Counted from the first letter of the stretch, positions 7,969-16,471 are shown. The stretch: DNA of 64,000 nucleotides from Rhodoferax sp. (GCF_028715765.1 NZ_JAQURE010000009.1:1-64000), one strand, 5' to 3'. A program made the numbers and translations. Notes: generated from the letters alone by a model not told the origin.

Positions 7969-8781
7969 TTAAAGCAGCGAGAAATCGCGCTCAAACTTCA
8001 TCAAATGCTGGCCGCCATCCACCAGCAGCGTGGTGCCGGTGATCGATGCGTTGCCCAGCGCAAACGCCACGGTGGCAGCCACATCGGCCGGGGTGGACGA
8101 GTGCCCCAGCGGCGAGAGCTTGTGCAAGGCCTCAAACTTTTCCGGGGTCAGCATGTGGCTGGTCAGCGTCAGCCCCGGCGCCACGCCCACCACCCGCACC
8201 CGCGGCGCCAGCGCCAGCGCCAGCATGGTGTTGGCCGACTCCAGCGCGGCTTTGGACAAGGTGTAGCTGACAAAGTCGGGGTTGGGGTTCCACAGCTTTT
8301 GGTCGAGCAAATTCACCACGGCACCGTTGGCCTGGCGGCTGGCCAGATGGTCGTGCAGCGCTTGGCTGAGCAAAATGGCTGCACCGGTGTTGGCGCGCAG
8401 GTGCTTCTCCATGGCGGCAAAGCTGAAGGTTTGCGGCGTGTCGTGCTCAAAGGTGCTGGCACTGTTGACCAAGGCATCCACATGACCCAGCGTTTCGATC
8501 ACTGTGGGGAGCAGGTTGCGAACTGCCGTCTCATTGCCTAAATTGGCACGAAATGAGCTGCTAGCGCCCGCCAGTGCTGCGCAATCAGCTACTGTTTTAC
8601 GAGCATCTTCTACTGAGTCTCGGTAGTGCACCGCCACCCGCCAACCGGCTTTGGCCAGCGTCAGCGCAATCTCGCGGCCCAGCCGTTTGGCCGTGCCTGT
8701 GACCAGCACGGTGGGCTGGCGCACCACGGCCGGGGTGGCAGAGTCAAGCGGGCGGGGGGTGGGGGCAGAGGGGGTAGACAT
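7969..8781 (-). CDS. pteridine reductase-like short-chain dehydrogenase (FolM/PTR1 type)
   Basis: A 270-residue SDR. The cofactor loop is TGTAKRLG (residues 28-35), with R33 in place of the usual glycine, as in PTR1/FolM pteridine reductases (TGxxxRxG). The catalytic set fits the PTR1 pattern: D160 (LLDQ), Y173 and K177 (SYTLSK). The neighbour folB supports a role in reducing dihydro- or monapterin. The start at 8781 is chosen because the upstream extension is not SDR-like. Residues about 61-81 coincide with a degenerate repeat copy. The start lies only 19 bp from the divergent methyltransferase start, so the promoters must lie inside the opposite genes. Confidence 0.85.
   Translation of the reverse strand: MSTPSAPTPRPLDSATPAVVRQPTVLVTGTAKRLGREIALTLAKAGWRVAVHYRDSVEDARKTVADCAALAGASSSFRANLGNETAVRNLLPTVIETLGHVDALVNSASTFEHDTPQTFSFAAMEKHLRANTGAAILLSQALHDHLASRQANGAVVNLLDQKLWNPNPDFVSYTLSKAALESANTMLALALAPRVRVVGVAPGLTLTSHMLTPEKFEALHKLSPLGHSSTPADVAATVAFALGNASITGTTLLVDGGQHLMKFERDFSLL
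8539..8600 (-). repeat. degenerate palindromic repeat copy inside the pteridine-reductase-like gene
   Basis: A weak reverse copy in which AAATTGGCAC, CTAGCGCC, GCGCAATCAGCTACTG and TTTT keep the order and spacing of the consensus. The GC-rich middle has drifted, so the match could be partly chance. Confidence 0.4.
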
Positions 8782-8800
8782 TGGGAGACAATTCCAGGCT

Positions 8801-9937
8801 ATGACAACGCAACCTAGTTTAACGACCGAGCTGTCGCACCACATTGCCCAGGCCATTGCGCACGCCGGGGGTTGGGTCGGCTTTGACGCTTTCATGGACA
8901 TGGCGCTTTACACGCCGGGCTTGGGTTACTACGCCCATGGCAGCGCCAAATTTGGTGCCTTGCCCTACACCGTGCAAGACGGCGTGCGCGTGGCCGGCAG
9001 CGACTTTGTCACCGCGCCAGAAATCACCCCGCTGTTTGGCTGGACGCTGGCCAAGCAAGTGGCGCAGGCCTTTGAGGTGACAGGCACCGACGAGATTTGG
9101 GAGTTTGGCGCGGGCTCTGGCGCGCTGGCGCTGCAGCTGCTGCAAGCCTTGCAGGCCAGCGGTGTGGCCGTATCAAGCTACACCATTGTGGACATATCGG
9201 GCAGTTTGCGCGCCCGTCAACAAGCCACTTTGGCGGCTTTTGCGGCCCAAGTGCGCTGGGTGGATGCCTTGCCTGACCAGCTGCAAGGCGTGGTGCTGGG
9301 CAACGAGGTGCTTGATGCCATGCCTGTCAAACTGCTGGCGCGCGTGGCCGGTGTGTGGCACGAGCGCGGTGTGGTGGTGGGGGCTGCTGATGCTGCCCCC
9401 AGCTTCACCTGGCAAGACCGACCCACGCACCTGCGCCCTAGTTTGGACGTGCCCGGCGAGCACGATTACCTGACCGAAATCCACCCCCAGGGCGAAGCCT
9501 TTGTGCGCACCCTGGGTCACAAGCTGCACCAAGGTGCCATTTTCTTGATGGACTACGGCTTTCCCGAGGCCGAGTACTACCACCCGCAGCGCCACATGGG
9601 CACCGTGATGTGCCACCAGGCGCACCAGGTGGATGACGACCCCTTGGTTCGGGTCGGCCAAAAAGACATCACCGCCCATGTCAACTTCACCGGCGTGGCG
9701 CTGGCCGCTAACGCGGCAGACCTGGGCGTGCTGGGCTACTGCAACCAAGCCCAGTTTTTGATGAATTGCGGTTTTCTGACACAGCTGGAGGCGGCCGACC
9801 TGCCCACCCGCGTGATGGCACAAAAGCTCATCATGACGCATGAAATGGGCGAGTTTTTCAAGGTCATTGGCTTCTTCAAGGGCGAACCTTGGCAGGCCAT
9901 CGGCTTTGATGCCGGCGACAAAACCCACACCTTGTAA
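8801..9937 (+). CDS. class I SAM-dependent methyltransferase, MidA/NDUFAF7 family
   Basis: A 378-residue protein of the family (DUF185) whose mitochondrial member NDUFAF7 methylates an arginine of respiratory complex I. Features are the conserved N-terminal IAHAGGWVGFDAFMDMALYTPGLGYY segment in part, the SAM-binding loop WEFGAGSGALA near residue 103, and NEVLDAMPV near residue 168. The bacterial substrate is uncertain. The start at 8801 has GGAGA about 12 bp upstream. It lies 8 bp before the DUF2905 gene. The very short divergent gap to the SDR is unusual. Confidence 0.88.
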   Translation: MTTQPSLTTELSHHIAQAIAHAGGWVGFDAFMDMALYTPGLGYYAHGSAKFGALPYTVQDGVRVAGSDFVTAPEITPLFGWTLAKQVAQAFEVTGTDEIWEFGAGSGALALQLLQALQASGVAVSSYTIVDISGSLRARQQATLAAFAAQVRWVDALPDQLQGVVLGNEVLDAMPVKLLARVAGVWHERGVVVGAADAAPSFTWQDRPTHLRPSLDVPGEHDYLTEIHPQGEAFVRTLGHKLHQGAIFLMDYGFPEAEYYHPQRHMGTVMCHQAHQVDDDPLVRVGQKDITAHVNFTGVALAANAADLGVLGYCNQAQFLMNCGFLTQLEAADLPTRVMAQKLIMTHEMGEFFKVIGFFKGEPWQAIGFDAGDKTHTL

Positions 9938-9945
9938 GGCTGCCC

Positions 9946-10140
9946 ATGTTTCGCTGGCTGATCGTTGTTTTTTTGGCGCTGGTGCTCATCAACGGCTTCA
10001 CACCGTGGCTGCAAAAGCTGGGGTTTGGCAGGCTGCCGGGCGACCTGCGCTTCAAGCTTTTTGGCCGCGAGTTCTTCATTCCGCTGACCACCACCATCAT
10101 CCTGAGCCTGGTGGCTGCAGCCATTGCCAAATTTCTTTGA
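9946..10140 (+). CDS. DUF2905 family small membrane protein
   Basis: A 64-residue protein with two hydrophobic helices (about residues 4-18 and 46-63) joined by the conserved loop GFGRLPGDLR. The function of DUF2905 is not known. It follows the methyltransferase gene by 8 bp and is almost certainly in the same transcript. Confidence 0.88.
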   Translation: MFRWLIVVFLALVLINGFTPWLQKLGFGRLPGDLRFKLFGREFFIPLTTTIILSLVAAAIAKFL

Positions 10141-10203
10141 CTTTCATGAATCTTGACCAAGCTCAAGACACGGCTGATATTTCACGTTAGTCTTGGTGTT
10201 CTT

Positions 10204-11400
10204 ATGAACCAGCTCTTTGCGCGTTTGAAGGCTCTGCACCGGCAGCATGACTTGGTGCTTGGCCGTGCGGTGGCTGACAACATGAAGCGGGTGCAGTGGA
10301 TTTTTCTCACCCTGGTGCCGCTTTATGCGGCTGGGCTGATGCACTCCTGGGGTCCAGTTTTGGGCGTAGACGTCCTCAAGGCGGCTTCCATGCGCGCCAT
10401 GGGCTGGCTGGATGTGGTGATGCTGGCATGGCTGTTGACATCTATGGCTTTGTTTTATGGCCTGCGCCTTGGTCAGCATGCCACCCCCGTGAAACGACTT
10501 TTCATGGGCATTGCGACTTTTGTTTTCTTGGCTTATGGCGTGCTGGCCACCTGGATTTTGAATGGGCAGCAGCCCACGGTGACCCTGTATGTGTTGGCGT
10601 GTGTGTTTGTCGGGGCTTTGGTGCTGGAGCGCCCCAGCGTGATGTTCGTCATGTTTTTCTTAAGCTACGTCGCGCTGGTGCTTAGTCTGGGGCAGGTTCC
10701 CATGACGGCTTTGATGCTGCGCACCGAGCTGCTCCATGGCAGCATTGCAGCCATGTTGGGTTTTGTACTCTCATTGACTTCATGGCGGCGGTTCTCGGTC
10801 ACTGAGCTTTTGCGAGACCAAGTGGCCGCACAAAACCAAGACTTGCGCCAGCGCAATGCCGAACTGGCGCAGCAAAAAGCCGAGTTCGAGCAGCTCTCAC
10901 AGCACGATGGCCTCACCGGTCTGCTCAACCGCCGCGCCTTCACCCAGCAAGCCCAGTTGCTGTGGCAGCGCGCCGCCAGAGACGGCAGCACGCTGGCTGC
11001 CGTGATGCTGGACCTGGACTTTTTCAAACGGATCAATGACCAATTTGGCCACCCTGCCGGAGACGCGGTCATCATTCACATGGCTCAAATCATTCGCACC
11101 AGCGTGCGCGAAACCGACCTGGCAGCCAGAGTGGGCGGCGAAGAATTCATGCTGGCACTGCCTAACAGCAGCACCGACAACGCCGTCTTGGTGGCCGAAA
11201 AAATCAGGCATCAGTTGACGCAAGCCCCGCTGGTTTTGCCGGACGGTCAGCAAGTGAGTATGACCGTGAGTGCCGGTGTGGTGGCTTGCCAGCCTGACCA
11301 AACGGCAAACTTTGAGGCTCTGTACAGCGCCGCAGACCGCGCCTTGTACCAAGCCAAACAATCTGGCCGCAACTGTGTGAAAGTTGCCATCATGCTATAA
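10204..11400 (+). CDS. membrane diguanylate cyclase 1 (GGEEF)
   Basis: A 398-residue protein with about six hydrophobic helices (residues ~30-195), a coiled-coil linker (~200-232) and a GGDEF domain. The active site is GGEEF (311-315). The inhibitory RxxD I-site is R302-D305, exactly five residues before it, so product inhibition by c-di-GMP is expected. It makes cyclic di-GMP from GTP at the membrane. The start is the ATG at 10204; a TTG at 10153 extends the frame but without a family match. The next gene is a close paralogue. Confidence 0.9.
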   Translation: MNQLFARLKALHRQHDLVLGRAVADNMKRVQWIFLTLVPLYAAGLMHSWGPVLGVDVLKAASMRAMGWLDVVMLAWLLTSMALFYGLRLGQHATPVKRLFMGIATFVFLAYGVLATWILNGQQPTVTLYVLACVFVGALVLERPSVMFVMFFLSYVALVLSLGQVPMTALMLRTELLHGSIAAMLGFVLSLTSWRRFSVTELLRDQVAAQNQDLRQRNAELAQQKAEFEQLSQHDGLTGLLNRRAFTQQAQLLWQRAARDGSTLAAVMLDLDFFKRINDQFGHPAGDAVIIHMAQIIRTSVRETDLAARVGGEEFMLALPNSSTDNAVLVAEKIRHQLTQAPLVLPDGQQVSMTVSAGVVACQPDQTANFEALYSAADRALYQAKQSGRNCVKVAIML

Positions 11401-11483
11401 AAACAGTATTGATTTTTGTCAATTAAATAAGCCTATGGTGTTTTAAAATCAGGCATAACGTGCTATTAAATTTGATAAAAATA

Positions 11484-12683
11484 ATGCTCAATCTTTGGAA
11501 GCAACTGCTGCTCTGGCACGGCCAGCACAACCTGGTGGCGGCACAAGCCATGCAAGACAACATGGCGCGTTTGCCTTGGGTGCTGGGGGTGGTGCAGCTG
11601 TTGCTGGCAGCCGGTATTTACCTGGCCTGGGGCGTGAATGCCAGCACGTCACCCGCTGAAGCACACTTTTCAAACCTGATTGGCTGGGTTGACGTGGCCT
11701 TGATGCTGGGCTTGTTGGTGGTGTTGGTCTGGCTGCTCTGGTGTCAGCGCAGCGCCTGCATGTCGGTCTGGCGGCAGGGGTTGCCGGTGTTTTTGGCGGT
11801 GGTGTTTGTCAGCTTTGGCATCACCTTGTCGATCGCTTCGCAGTGGGTGCTGCCATCCGCCACCATGTATGTCATCAGCTGTGTGTTTGTCGGCACACTG
11901 CTGCTGATTCGTCCCAGCATCATGCTGGTGATTTTTGGCGTGAGCTATGCCGTTTTTTTCTGGCTGTTGGGGCAGACGGCTCAAACTGGCACAGTGTTGA
12001 TCTTGCTGCGTTTTCACGGTGGCATGGCAGCGGCGCTGGGGTTGACGCTGTCACTGGTGCTGTGGCGCCGGCACACGGTCACCGAGCTGCTGCGCCGTCA
12101 GGTGCAGGCGCAAAACACCACGCTGGCGTTGCAAAAGACCCAGCTTGAAGCCCTTTCCCAACGCGACAGCCTGACCGGCCTGCTCAACCGCCGCGCCTTC
12201 ACCGACCAAGCCCACACCGTTTTGAGCCGCACCCTGCGCGACGGCTTGCCGCTGGCTGCGGTGATGTTTGACCTGGATCACTTCAAACAGGTGAACGACG
12301 AGCATGGTCATCCGGCGGGCGATGCCGTGATTCAATTCATGGCACAGGTGATTGCCTCGAGCGTGCGCGACTCAGACCTGGCTGCGCGCGTGGGGGGTGA
12401 AGAGTTCATGCTGCTGTTGCCCGCCACGGGCGCCCAAGCGGCGCAGGGCGTGGCAGAAAAAATACGGCGGCAGGTGGCGCAAGCGGCCGTCGCTGCGGGC
12501 ACAGCAAAGCCGCTGAACATCACCGTCAGCGCCGGTGTAGCCGCTTGGGAGCCCGGGCAGATGAGCGGCTTTGAAGACCTCTACGCGGCTGCCGACAGAG
12601 CTTTATATGCTGCCAAACACGCCGGACGCAACCAGGTGGTGTGCGCGGATGCGTCTGAAATTATATTAAAAATAGGCCTCTAG
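11484..12683 (+). CDS. membrane diguanylate cyclase 2 (GGEEF), tandem paralogue
   Basis: About 399 residues with the same plan as the preceding gene: a six-helix membrane sensor followed by a short linker and a GGDEF domain with RDSD (I-site) five residues before GGEEF. Shared blocks such as VTELLR, LTGLLNRRAFT and GHPAGDAVI show a tandem duplication. The two membrane parts have diverged more than the catalytic parts, suggesting different signals. The start is the ATG at 11484; a GTG at 11460 is possible. The last residues (about ILKIGL) and the TAG stop fall inside a palindromic repeat copy, so the original C-terminus has been replaced. Confidence 0.88.
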   Translation: MLNLWKQLLLWHGQHNLVAAQAMQDNMARLPWVLGVVQLLLAAGIYLAWGVNASTSPAEAHFSNLIGWVDVALMLGLLVVLVWLLWCQRSACMSVWRQGLPVFLAVVFVSFGITLSIASQWVLPSATMYVISCVFVGTLLLIRPSIMLVIFGVSYAVFFWLLGQTAQTGTVLILLRFHGGMAAALGLTLSLVLWRRHTVTELLRRQVQAQNTTLALQKTQLEALSQRDSLTGLLNRRAFTDQAHTVLSRTLRDGLPLAAVMFDLDHFKQVNDEHGHPAGDAVIQFMAQVIASSVRDSDLAARVGGEEFMLLLPATGAQAAQGVAEKIRRQVAQAAVAAGTAKPLNITVSAGVAAWEPGQMSGFEDLYAAADRALYAAKHAGRNQVVCADASEIILKIGL

Positions 12684-12722
12684 AGCTCATTAATCAAGCG
12701 TTAGTAGCTATTGTTTTTGATT
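12665..12722 (-). repeat. palindromic interspersed repeat between two converging reading frames
   Basis: A reverse copy with AGGCCTCTAGAGCTCATTAA, CAAGCGTTAGTAGCTATTG and TTTTTGA preserved. It supplies the stop codon of diguanylate cyclase 2 on the plus strand and of the small minus-strand frame. Confidence 0.8.
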
Positions 12723-12854
12723 TATTTGTGGCGTTGGACTTGAATCTTTGCGCTTGATCAGCATGTAAGGATGAACCGAAGAAACCATCGGGCGCAACTG
12801 CCATCGCCACCATCCCAAGCCCTCATGAATTTCCTCGGTTGAATTCACTTTCAT
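12708..12854 (-). CDS. candidate small protein (48 residues), unknown
   Basis: A short frame in the otherwise empty gap between diguanylate cyclase 2 and trxC. It has a good ribosome binding site (GGAG nine bases before the ATG at 12852-12854). The product begins MKVNSTEEIHEGLGWWRW and contains a VHPYMLIKR stretch. It has no signal peptide and no known domain. Its last ten residues and its TAG stop come from the palindromic repeat. Codon use looks normal, but with 48 residues chance cannot be excluded. Confidence 0.35.
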   Translation of the reverse strand: MKVNSTEEIHEGLGWWRWQLRPMVSSVHPYMLIKRKDSSPTPQINQKQ

Positions 12855-12882
12855 TTCATCCAGCTCCAAAAAAGGCTTCCCC

Positions 12883-13341
12883 ATGACCGACGCACTGCAC
12901 ATTGTTTGCCCCCACTGCCACACCACCAACCGCATTGCGCGCGTCCATTTGAGCAGCGCGCCCAACTGTGGTAGTTGCCACCAGCCCTTGTTTGAGGCGC
13001 ACCCGGTGATGCTCAATGAGGCCCATTTTGATCGCCACATCAGCCGCAACCAGATAGCTGTGCTGGTGGACTTTTGGGCACCGTGGTGCGGGCCATGCCG
13101 CCAAATGGCACCCGCGTTTGAGCAGGCCGCCGCGCAGCTTGAGCCGCTGGTGCGTCTGGCCAAGGTGGATACAGAAGCCGAGCAAAACCTGGGGGCGCGG
13201 TACAACATCCGCAGCATTCCCACGTTGGCGCTGTTTGTCGGTGGGCGCGAGGTGGCACGCCAAGCCGGTGCCATGGGCGCTGCCGACATCGTGCGCTGGA
13301 CGCAGCAGCAGTTGCAGCGCGCCAACGCAGCTCAGCGTTAA
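12883..13341 (+). CDS. trxC: thioredoxin 2 (TrxC)
   Basis: A cytoplasmic disulfide reductase of 152 residues with the TrxC-specific N-terminal zinc finger (C9-x2-C12 and C29-x2-C32), followed by a thioredoxin fold with active site WCGPC (C69 and C72) and the cis-proline segment SIPT. TrxC-type proteins are typically linked to oxidative-stress defence. The ATG at 12883 gives the family N-terminus. The gene stands alone between the small candidate frame and the cupin gene. Confidence 0.95.
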   Translation: MTDALHIVCPHCHTTNRIARVHLSSAPNCGSCHQPLFEAHPVMLNEAHFDRHISRNQIAVLVDFWAPWCGPCRQMAPAFEQAAAQLEPLVRLAKVDTEAEQNLGARYNIRSIPTLALFVGGREVARQAGAMGAADIVRWTQQQLQRANAAQR

Positions 13342-13422
13342 TCCGCCATCGTTTGTACTGCCTTGGTAACCCGCCCACCTGCCAAGAATTAGCATTTCGG
13401 CCTGTTTCACGAAGGCCCCCAC

Positions 13423-13794
13423 ATGCACACAGCTCCCCAAACCCTGGTCCGCATTGACCGCACCCCCCGGCCTTGGGGCTGGTTTGAGACGGTGTCTGAA
13501 GCGCCGGGGCACAAAATCAAGCGCATTGGCGTGCTGCCGGGGCAGCGCATCAGCCTGCAAACACATGCCCAGCGCAGCGAGCACTGGGTGGTGGTGCGCG
13601 GCACGGCACGCGTTACCCTGGGCGCAGACACGTTTGACTTGCAGGTGGGGCAGCACTGCGACATTGCGCTGGGGCAAGTGCACCGCTTGAGCAACCTGAC
13701 CGGGCAGATGCTGGAAGTGATTGAAGTTCAGTTTGGTGCCTATGTGGGCGAAGACGACATCGTGCGCATTACCGACGACTACGGCCGCGTTTGA
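13423..13794 (+). CDS. cupin, mannose-6-phosphate isomerase type II domain protein
   Basis: A 123-residue single-domain cupin that matches the C-terminal isomerase domain of bifunctional mannose-1-phosphate guanylyltransferases. Visible motifs are RPWGWFETV, the metal-site LQTHAQRSEHWVVV and the second cupin box with IALGQVHRLSN. It probably interconverts fructose-6-P and mannose-6-P or acts on a related sugar phosphate. It lies 101 bp before the ROK sugar kinase and ahead of a sugar ABC transporter, which supports a hexose role. Confidence 0.85.
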   Translation: MHTAPQTLVRIDRTPRPWGWFETVSEAPGHKIKRIGVLPGQRISLQTHAQRSEHWVVVRGTARVTLGADTFDLQVGQHCDIALGQVHRLSNLTGQMLEVIEVQFGAYVGEDDIVRITDDYGRV

Positions 13795-13895
13795 GCTGCG
13801 GCACAATCCCAATTTGATAGCTGACCAAGCACCCGTGCGGCGCTGAACCGGCCTTTTTAACCTCAACCCCATCCTTTTTTCAAAGAGACCTCCTC

Positions 13896-14888
13896 ATGAC
13901 CCACAACCTTTTGACCGACGGTTTTAAATTGCCTGCGGGCACCGCGCCAGTGGCTTGCGTAGACATTGGCGGCACCAAGGTGGCGGTCAATGTGGTCGAT
14001 GAGCATGGCGCGCGCGGCAAGGTGGTCGAGCCCACCGCTACCACGGGCGCGCCTGATGCGCTGGGTCAGCAAATCATCCGCCTGATTCATGCCAGCTGCG
14101 ACGCGGCCGACGTGCCGGTGGGGCGCATTGCGCGTGTGGGCGTGTCGTCTTGCGGGCCGTTTGTGTTGAACCAGGGGCTGGTTGAGCTGGCCGCGCCCAA
14201 CATTTGCGGCGGCTTGGCAGGCAAGGCGCGTGGCCTGCCCAACGACTGGCAAACCGCGCTGCTGGAGGCGCCACTGCGCGCCGCTTTTGCCCACGTGCGG
14301 GTGGAAAACGATGGCATTGGCGCGTTGGAGGCCGAGCGCCGCTGGGGTGCGTTGCAGCTTGATGGCGTGCCCATGGCCAACTGCGCCTATGTGACCTGGA
14401 GCACCGGCATTGGCACTGGGCTGTGTGTGGACGGCCACGTGCTGCGCGGCAAAAACGGCAACGCTGGCCACGCTGGGCACTTGTTTGTGAGCAGCAATGC
14501 GGATGCGCTGTGCGGCTGCGGCAATGTGGGTGACGTGGAAGGGCTGGTGGCTGGCAACGCCATTGCCCGGCGCTTTGCGGCGCAAGGGTATGCCGACGCT
14601 GCTTCACTTTTTGTAGCTGCTTACCAAGGTGATAAAAGGGCTATCGGCCTGATTGATGACTTGTGTGAGGTCATGGGTCGACTGCTCTACAACCTGATTG
14701 CCACGCTCGATGTGCAACGCATCAGCCTGGGCGGCAGCGTCTACTGGCATCACCGGGCTTACCTGTTGCCGCGCTTGCAGGCTGTGGTCAAAGGCAAGCT
14801 GCCAGCGCTGACAGACGGCTGTGAGCTGGTCAGTGCTGGCCTGGGCGAGCGGGTAGGAGACTTTGGCGCGCTGGCGCTGGTGGCATAG
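13896..14888 (+). CDS. ROK family sugar kinase (glucokinase-like)
   Basis: A 330-residue kinase. The phosphate-binding loop is DIGGTKVAV (residues ~23-31). The sugar-binding and catalytic region is VENDGIGALEAE, then WSTGIGTGL. The ROK zinc site is GHAGH followed by CGCGN. It most likely phosphorylates a hexose imported by the transporter encoded next. Residues about 237-254 coincide with a degenerate copy of the palindromic repeat (14606-14655), suggesting a tolerated in-frame insertion in a C-terminal helix. The ATG at 13896 is preceded by GAGA (bases 13884-13887). Confidence 0.9.
   Translation: MTHNLLTDGFKLPAGTAPVACVDIGGTKVAVNVVDEHGARGKVVEPTATTGAPDALGQQIIRLIHASCDAADVPVGRIARVGVSSCGPFVLNQGLVELAAPNICGGLAGKARGLPNDWQTALLEAPLRAAFAHVRVENDGIGALEAERRWGALQLDGVPMANCAYVTWSTGIGTGLCVDGHVLRGKNGNAGHAGHLFVSSNADALCGCGNVGDVEGLVAGNAIARRFAAQGYADAASLFVAAYQGDKRAIGLIDDLCEVMGRLLYNLIATLDVQRISLGGSVYWHHRAYLLPRLQAVVKGKLPALTDGCELVSAGLGERVGDFGALALVA
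14606..14655 (+). repeat. degenerate palindromic repeat copy inside the ROK kinase gene
   Basis: TTTTTGTAGCTGCTTA and AAGGGCTATCGGCCTGATTG follow the consensus order. The inner hairpin has decayed. It is read through in frame. Confidence 0.4.
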
Positions 14889-14958
14889 GCGCTCCCGCCG
14901 TTGTTCTGACATCGCCTGCTGGGAGCCTAGGGGTAAATCCCCATAGCGGCTTGCTAAA

Positions 14959-14981
14959 AATTAATTAACAATTAATTAATT
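14959..14981. promoter_or_regulatory. AT-rich dyad upstream of the sugar transporter operon
   Basis: A 23-bp AT-only block built of AATTAATT half-sites separated by AAC lies about 80-100 bp before the gtsA-like start, in a GC-rich setting. It could be an UP element or a regulator site. The gene itself has a strong Shine-Dalgarno sequence, AGGAG, just before its ATG. Confidence 0.4.
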
Positions 14982-15062
14982 CGCGCAACATGGTGTCTGC
15001 ACGAAGCAACCCGCGCCCTGGGAGTCAAGCGTGACTTACCCGGTGGACAAACAGGAGATCAC

Positions 15063-16313
15063 ATGAACAAACTTTCCAAATTGGCTACAGCTGTGGCATT
15101 GGTGGTGGCTGGCTCAAGCGTGCTGGCTGGCGAAGTGGAAGTGCTGCATTACTGGACATCCGGTGGCGAAGCCAAGTCTGCTGCCGAGCTGAAAAAAATC
15201 ATGCAGTCCAAAGGCCATGTCTGGAAAGATTTTGCTGTGGCCGGCGGCGGTGGTGACAACGCAGCCACCGTGCTGAAAAGCCGTGTGGTCTCTGGCAACC
15301 CACCCGCAGCGGCCCAAATCAAAGGCCCTGCCATTCAGGAATGGGCTTCTGAAGGCGTCTTGGCCAATCTGGATTCAGTGGCCAAGGCCGAAAAGTGGGA
15401 CAGCCTGCTGCCAGGCGTGGTGGCCAATGTGATGAAGTACAAGGGCAACTACGTGGCGGCCCCCGTCAACGTGCACCGCGTCAACTGGATGTGGGCCAAC
15501 AGCGCCGTGCTGAAAAAAGCCGGTGTGGCGGGCACGCCCAAGACCTGGGACGAATTTTTTGCCGCAGCTGAAAAAGTCAAAAAAGCCGGTTTGATTCCGG
15601 TGGCGCACGGTGGCCAAAACTGGCAAGACTTCACAACATTCGAGTCTGTGGTACTGGGTGTGGGCGGGGCCAAGTTTTATGGCGATGCCTTGGTCAAACT
15701 CGACCAAAAAGCGCTGACCAGTGCCACCATGACCAAAGCCCTTGAAACTTTCCGCAAGGTCAAGAGCTACACCGACCCCGCATCTCCTGGGCGCGACTGG
15801 AACCTGGCCACCGCCATGGTGATTCAAGAAAAAGCCGCCTTCCAGTTCATGGGTGACTGGGCCAAGGGTGAGTTCACCGCCGCCGGCAAAGTGCCAGGCA
15901 AAGACTACATTTGCGCCGCCGCACCGGGCACGGCCAACGCTTACACCTTCAACGTGGACTCGTTTGCCATGTTCAAGCTGAAAGACGCTGCCGCCCAAAA
16001 AGCCCAGGGCGACCTGGCTGCCGCCATCATGGGCACGGAGTTCCAGGAAGTGTTCAACCTGAACAAGGGTTCCATTCCGGTGCGCCTGAACATGAACATG
16101 GCCAAGTTTGACGACTGCGCCAAGCTCTCCAGCAAAGACTTTGTGGAAACTGCCAAAACCGGTGGCCTGGTGCCCTCAGTGGCGCACGGCATGGCCATCA
16201 AGCCAGCAGCTGAAGGTGCCATCAAAGACGCTGTGAGCCAGTTCTGGAACAACGACAAGATGAGCGTGGCCGACGGTGTGGCCTCTATCGCTAAGGCGGC
16301 TGCGACCAAGTAA
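15063..16313 (+). CDS. gtsA: sugar ABC transporter, periplasmic binding protein (GtsA-like)
   Basis: A 416-residue family 1 solute-binding protein. It has a Sec signal peptide (VALVVAGSSVLAG, cleavage around residue 22) followed by EVLHYWTSGGEAKS, the usual start of the glucose/mannose-type binding proteins. The order binding protein, two permeases and an ATPase, with a sugar kinase upstream, matches the gtsABCD glucose uptake system of pseudomonads. Glucose or mannose is therefore the best guess. It is followed by a long structured spacer rather than directly by the permease gene, which would let the binding protein be made in excess. Confidence 0.88.
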   Translation: MNKLSKLATAVALVVAGSSVLAGEVEVLHYWTSGGEAKSAAELKKIMQSKGHVWKDFAVAGGGGDNAATVLKSRVVSGNPPAAAQIKGPAIQEWASEGVLANLDSVAKAEKWDSLLPGVVANVMKYKGNYVAAPVNVHRVNWMWANSAVLKKAGVAGTPKTWDEFFAAAEKVKKAGLIPVAHGGQNWQDFTTFESVVLGVGGAKFYGDALVKLDQKALTSATMTKALETFRKVKSYTDPASPGRDWNLATAMVIQEKAAFQFMGDWAKGEFTAAGKVPGKDYICAAAPGTANAYTFNVDSFAMFKLKDAAAQKAQGDLAAAIMGTEFQEVFNLNKGSIPVRLNMNMAKFDDCAKLSSKDFVETAKTGGLVPSVAHGMAIKPAAEGAIKDAVSQFWNNDKMSVADGVASIAKAAATK

Positions 16314-16340
16314 GTCGGGCACTTTTGGTTGAACCCGCAA

Positions 16341-16424
16341 CAGGGCTGGGGTGCGTTCCGCCGCGGATGTCCCCCGCCCTGCGGGCTCCTCCTTGATTCC
16401 GCTCTGGAACGCACCCCAGCCCTG
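16341..16424 (+). ncRNA. long hairpin after gtsA (19-bp perfect stem)
   Basis: CAGGGCTGGGGTGCGTTCC at 16341-16359 is exactly complementary to GGAACGCACCCCAGCCCTG at 16406-16424, with a 46-nt GC-rich loop. There is no following T-run, so it is not a simple intrinsic terminator. A 3' stabiliser or processing site that protects the gtsA message fits better. Confidence 0.6.
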
Positions 16425-16471
16425 CTGCTAGACGCTACGAAATCTTTTGTAGGAAGCGATCATGCGCATCG

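Noticed and set aside
10141-11459. c-di-GMP riboswitch before either diguanylate cyclase gene
   Set aside because: The leaders are about 60 bp and lack the riboswitch core. They are too short to hold one.
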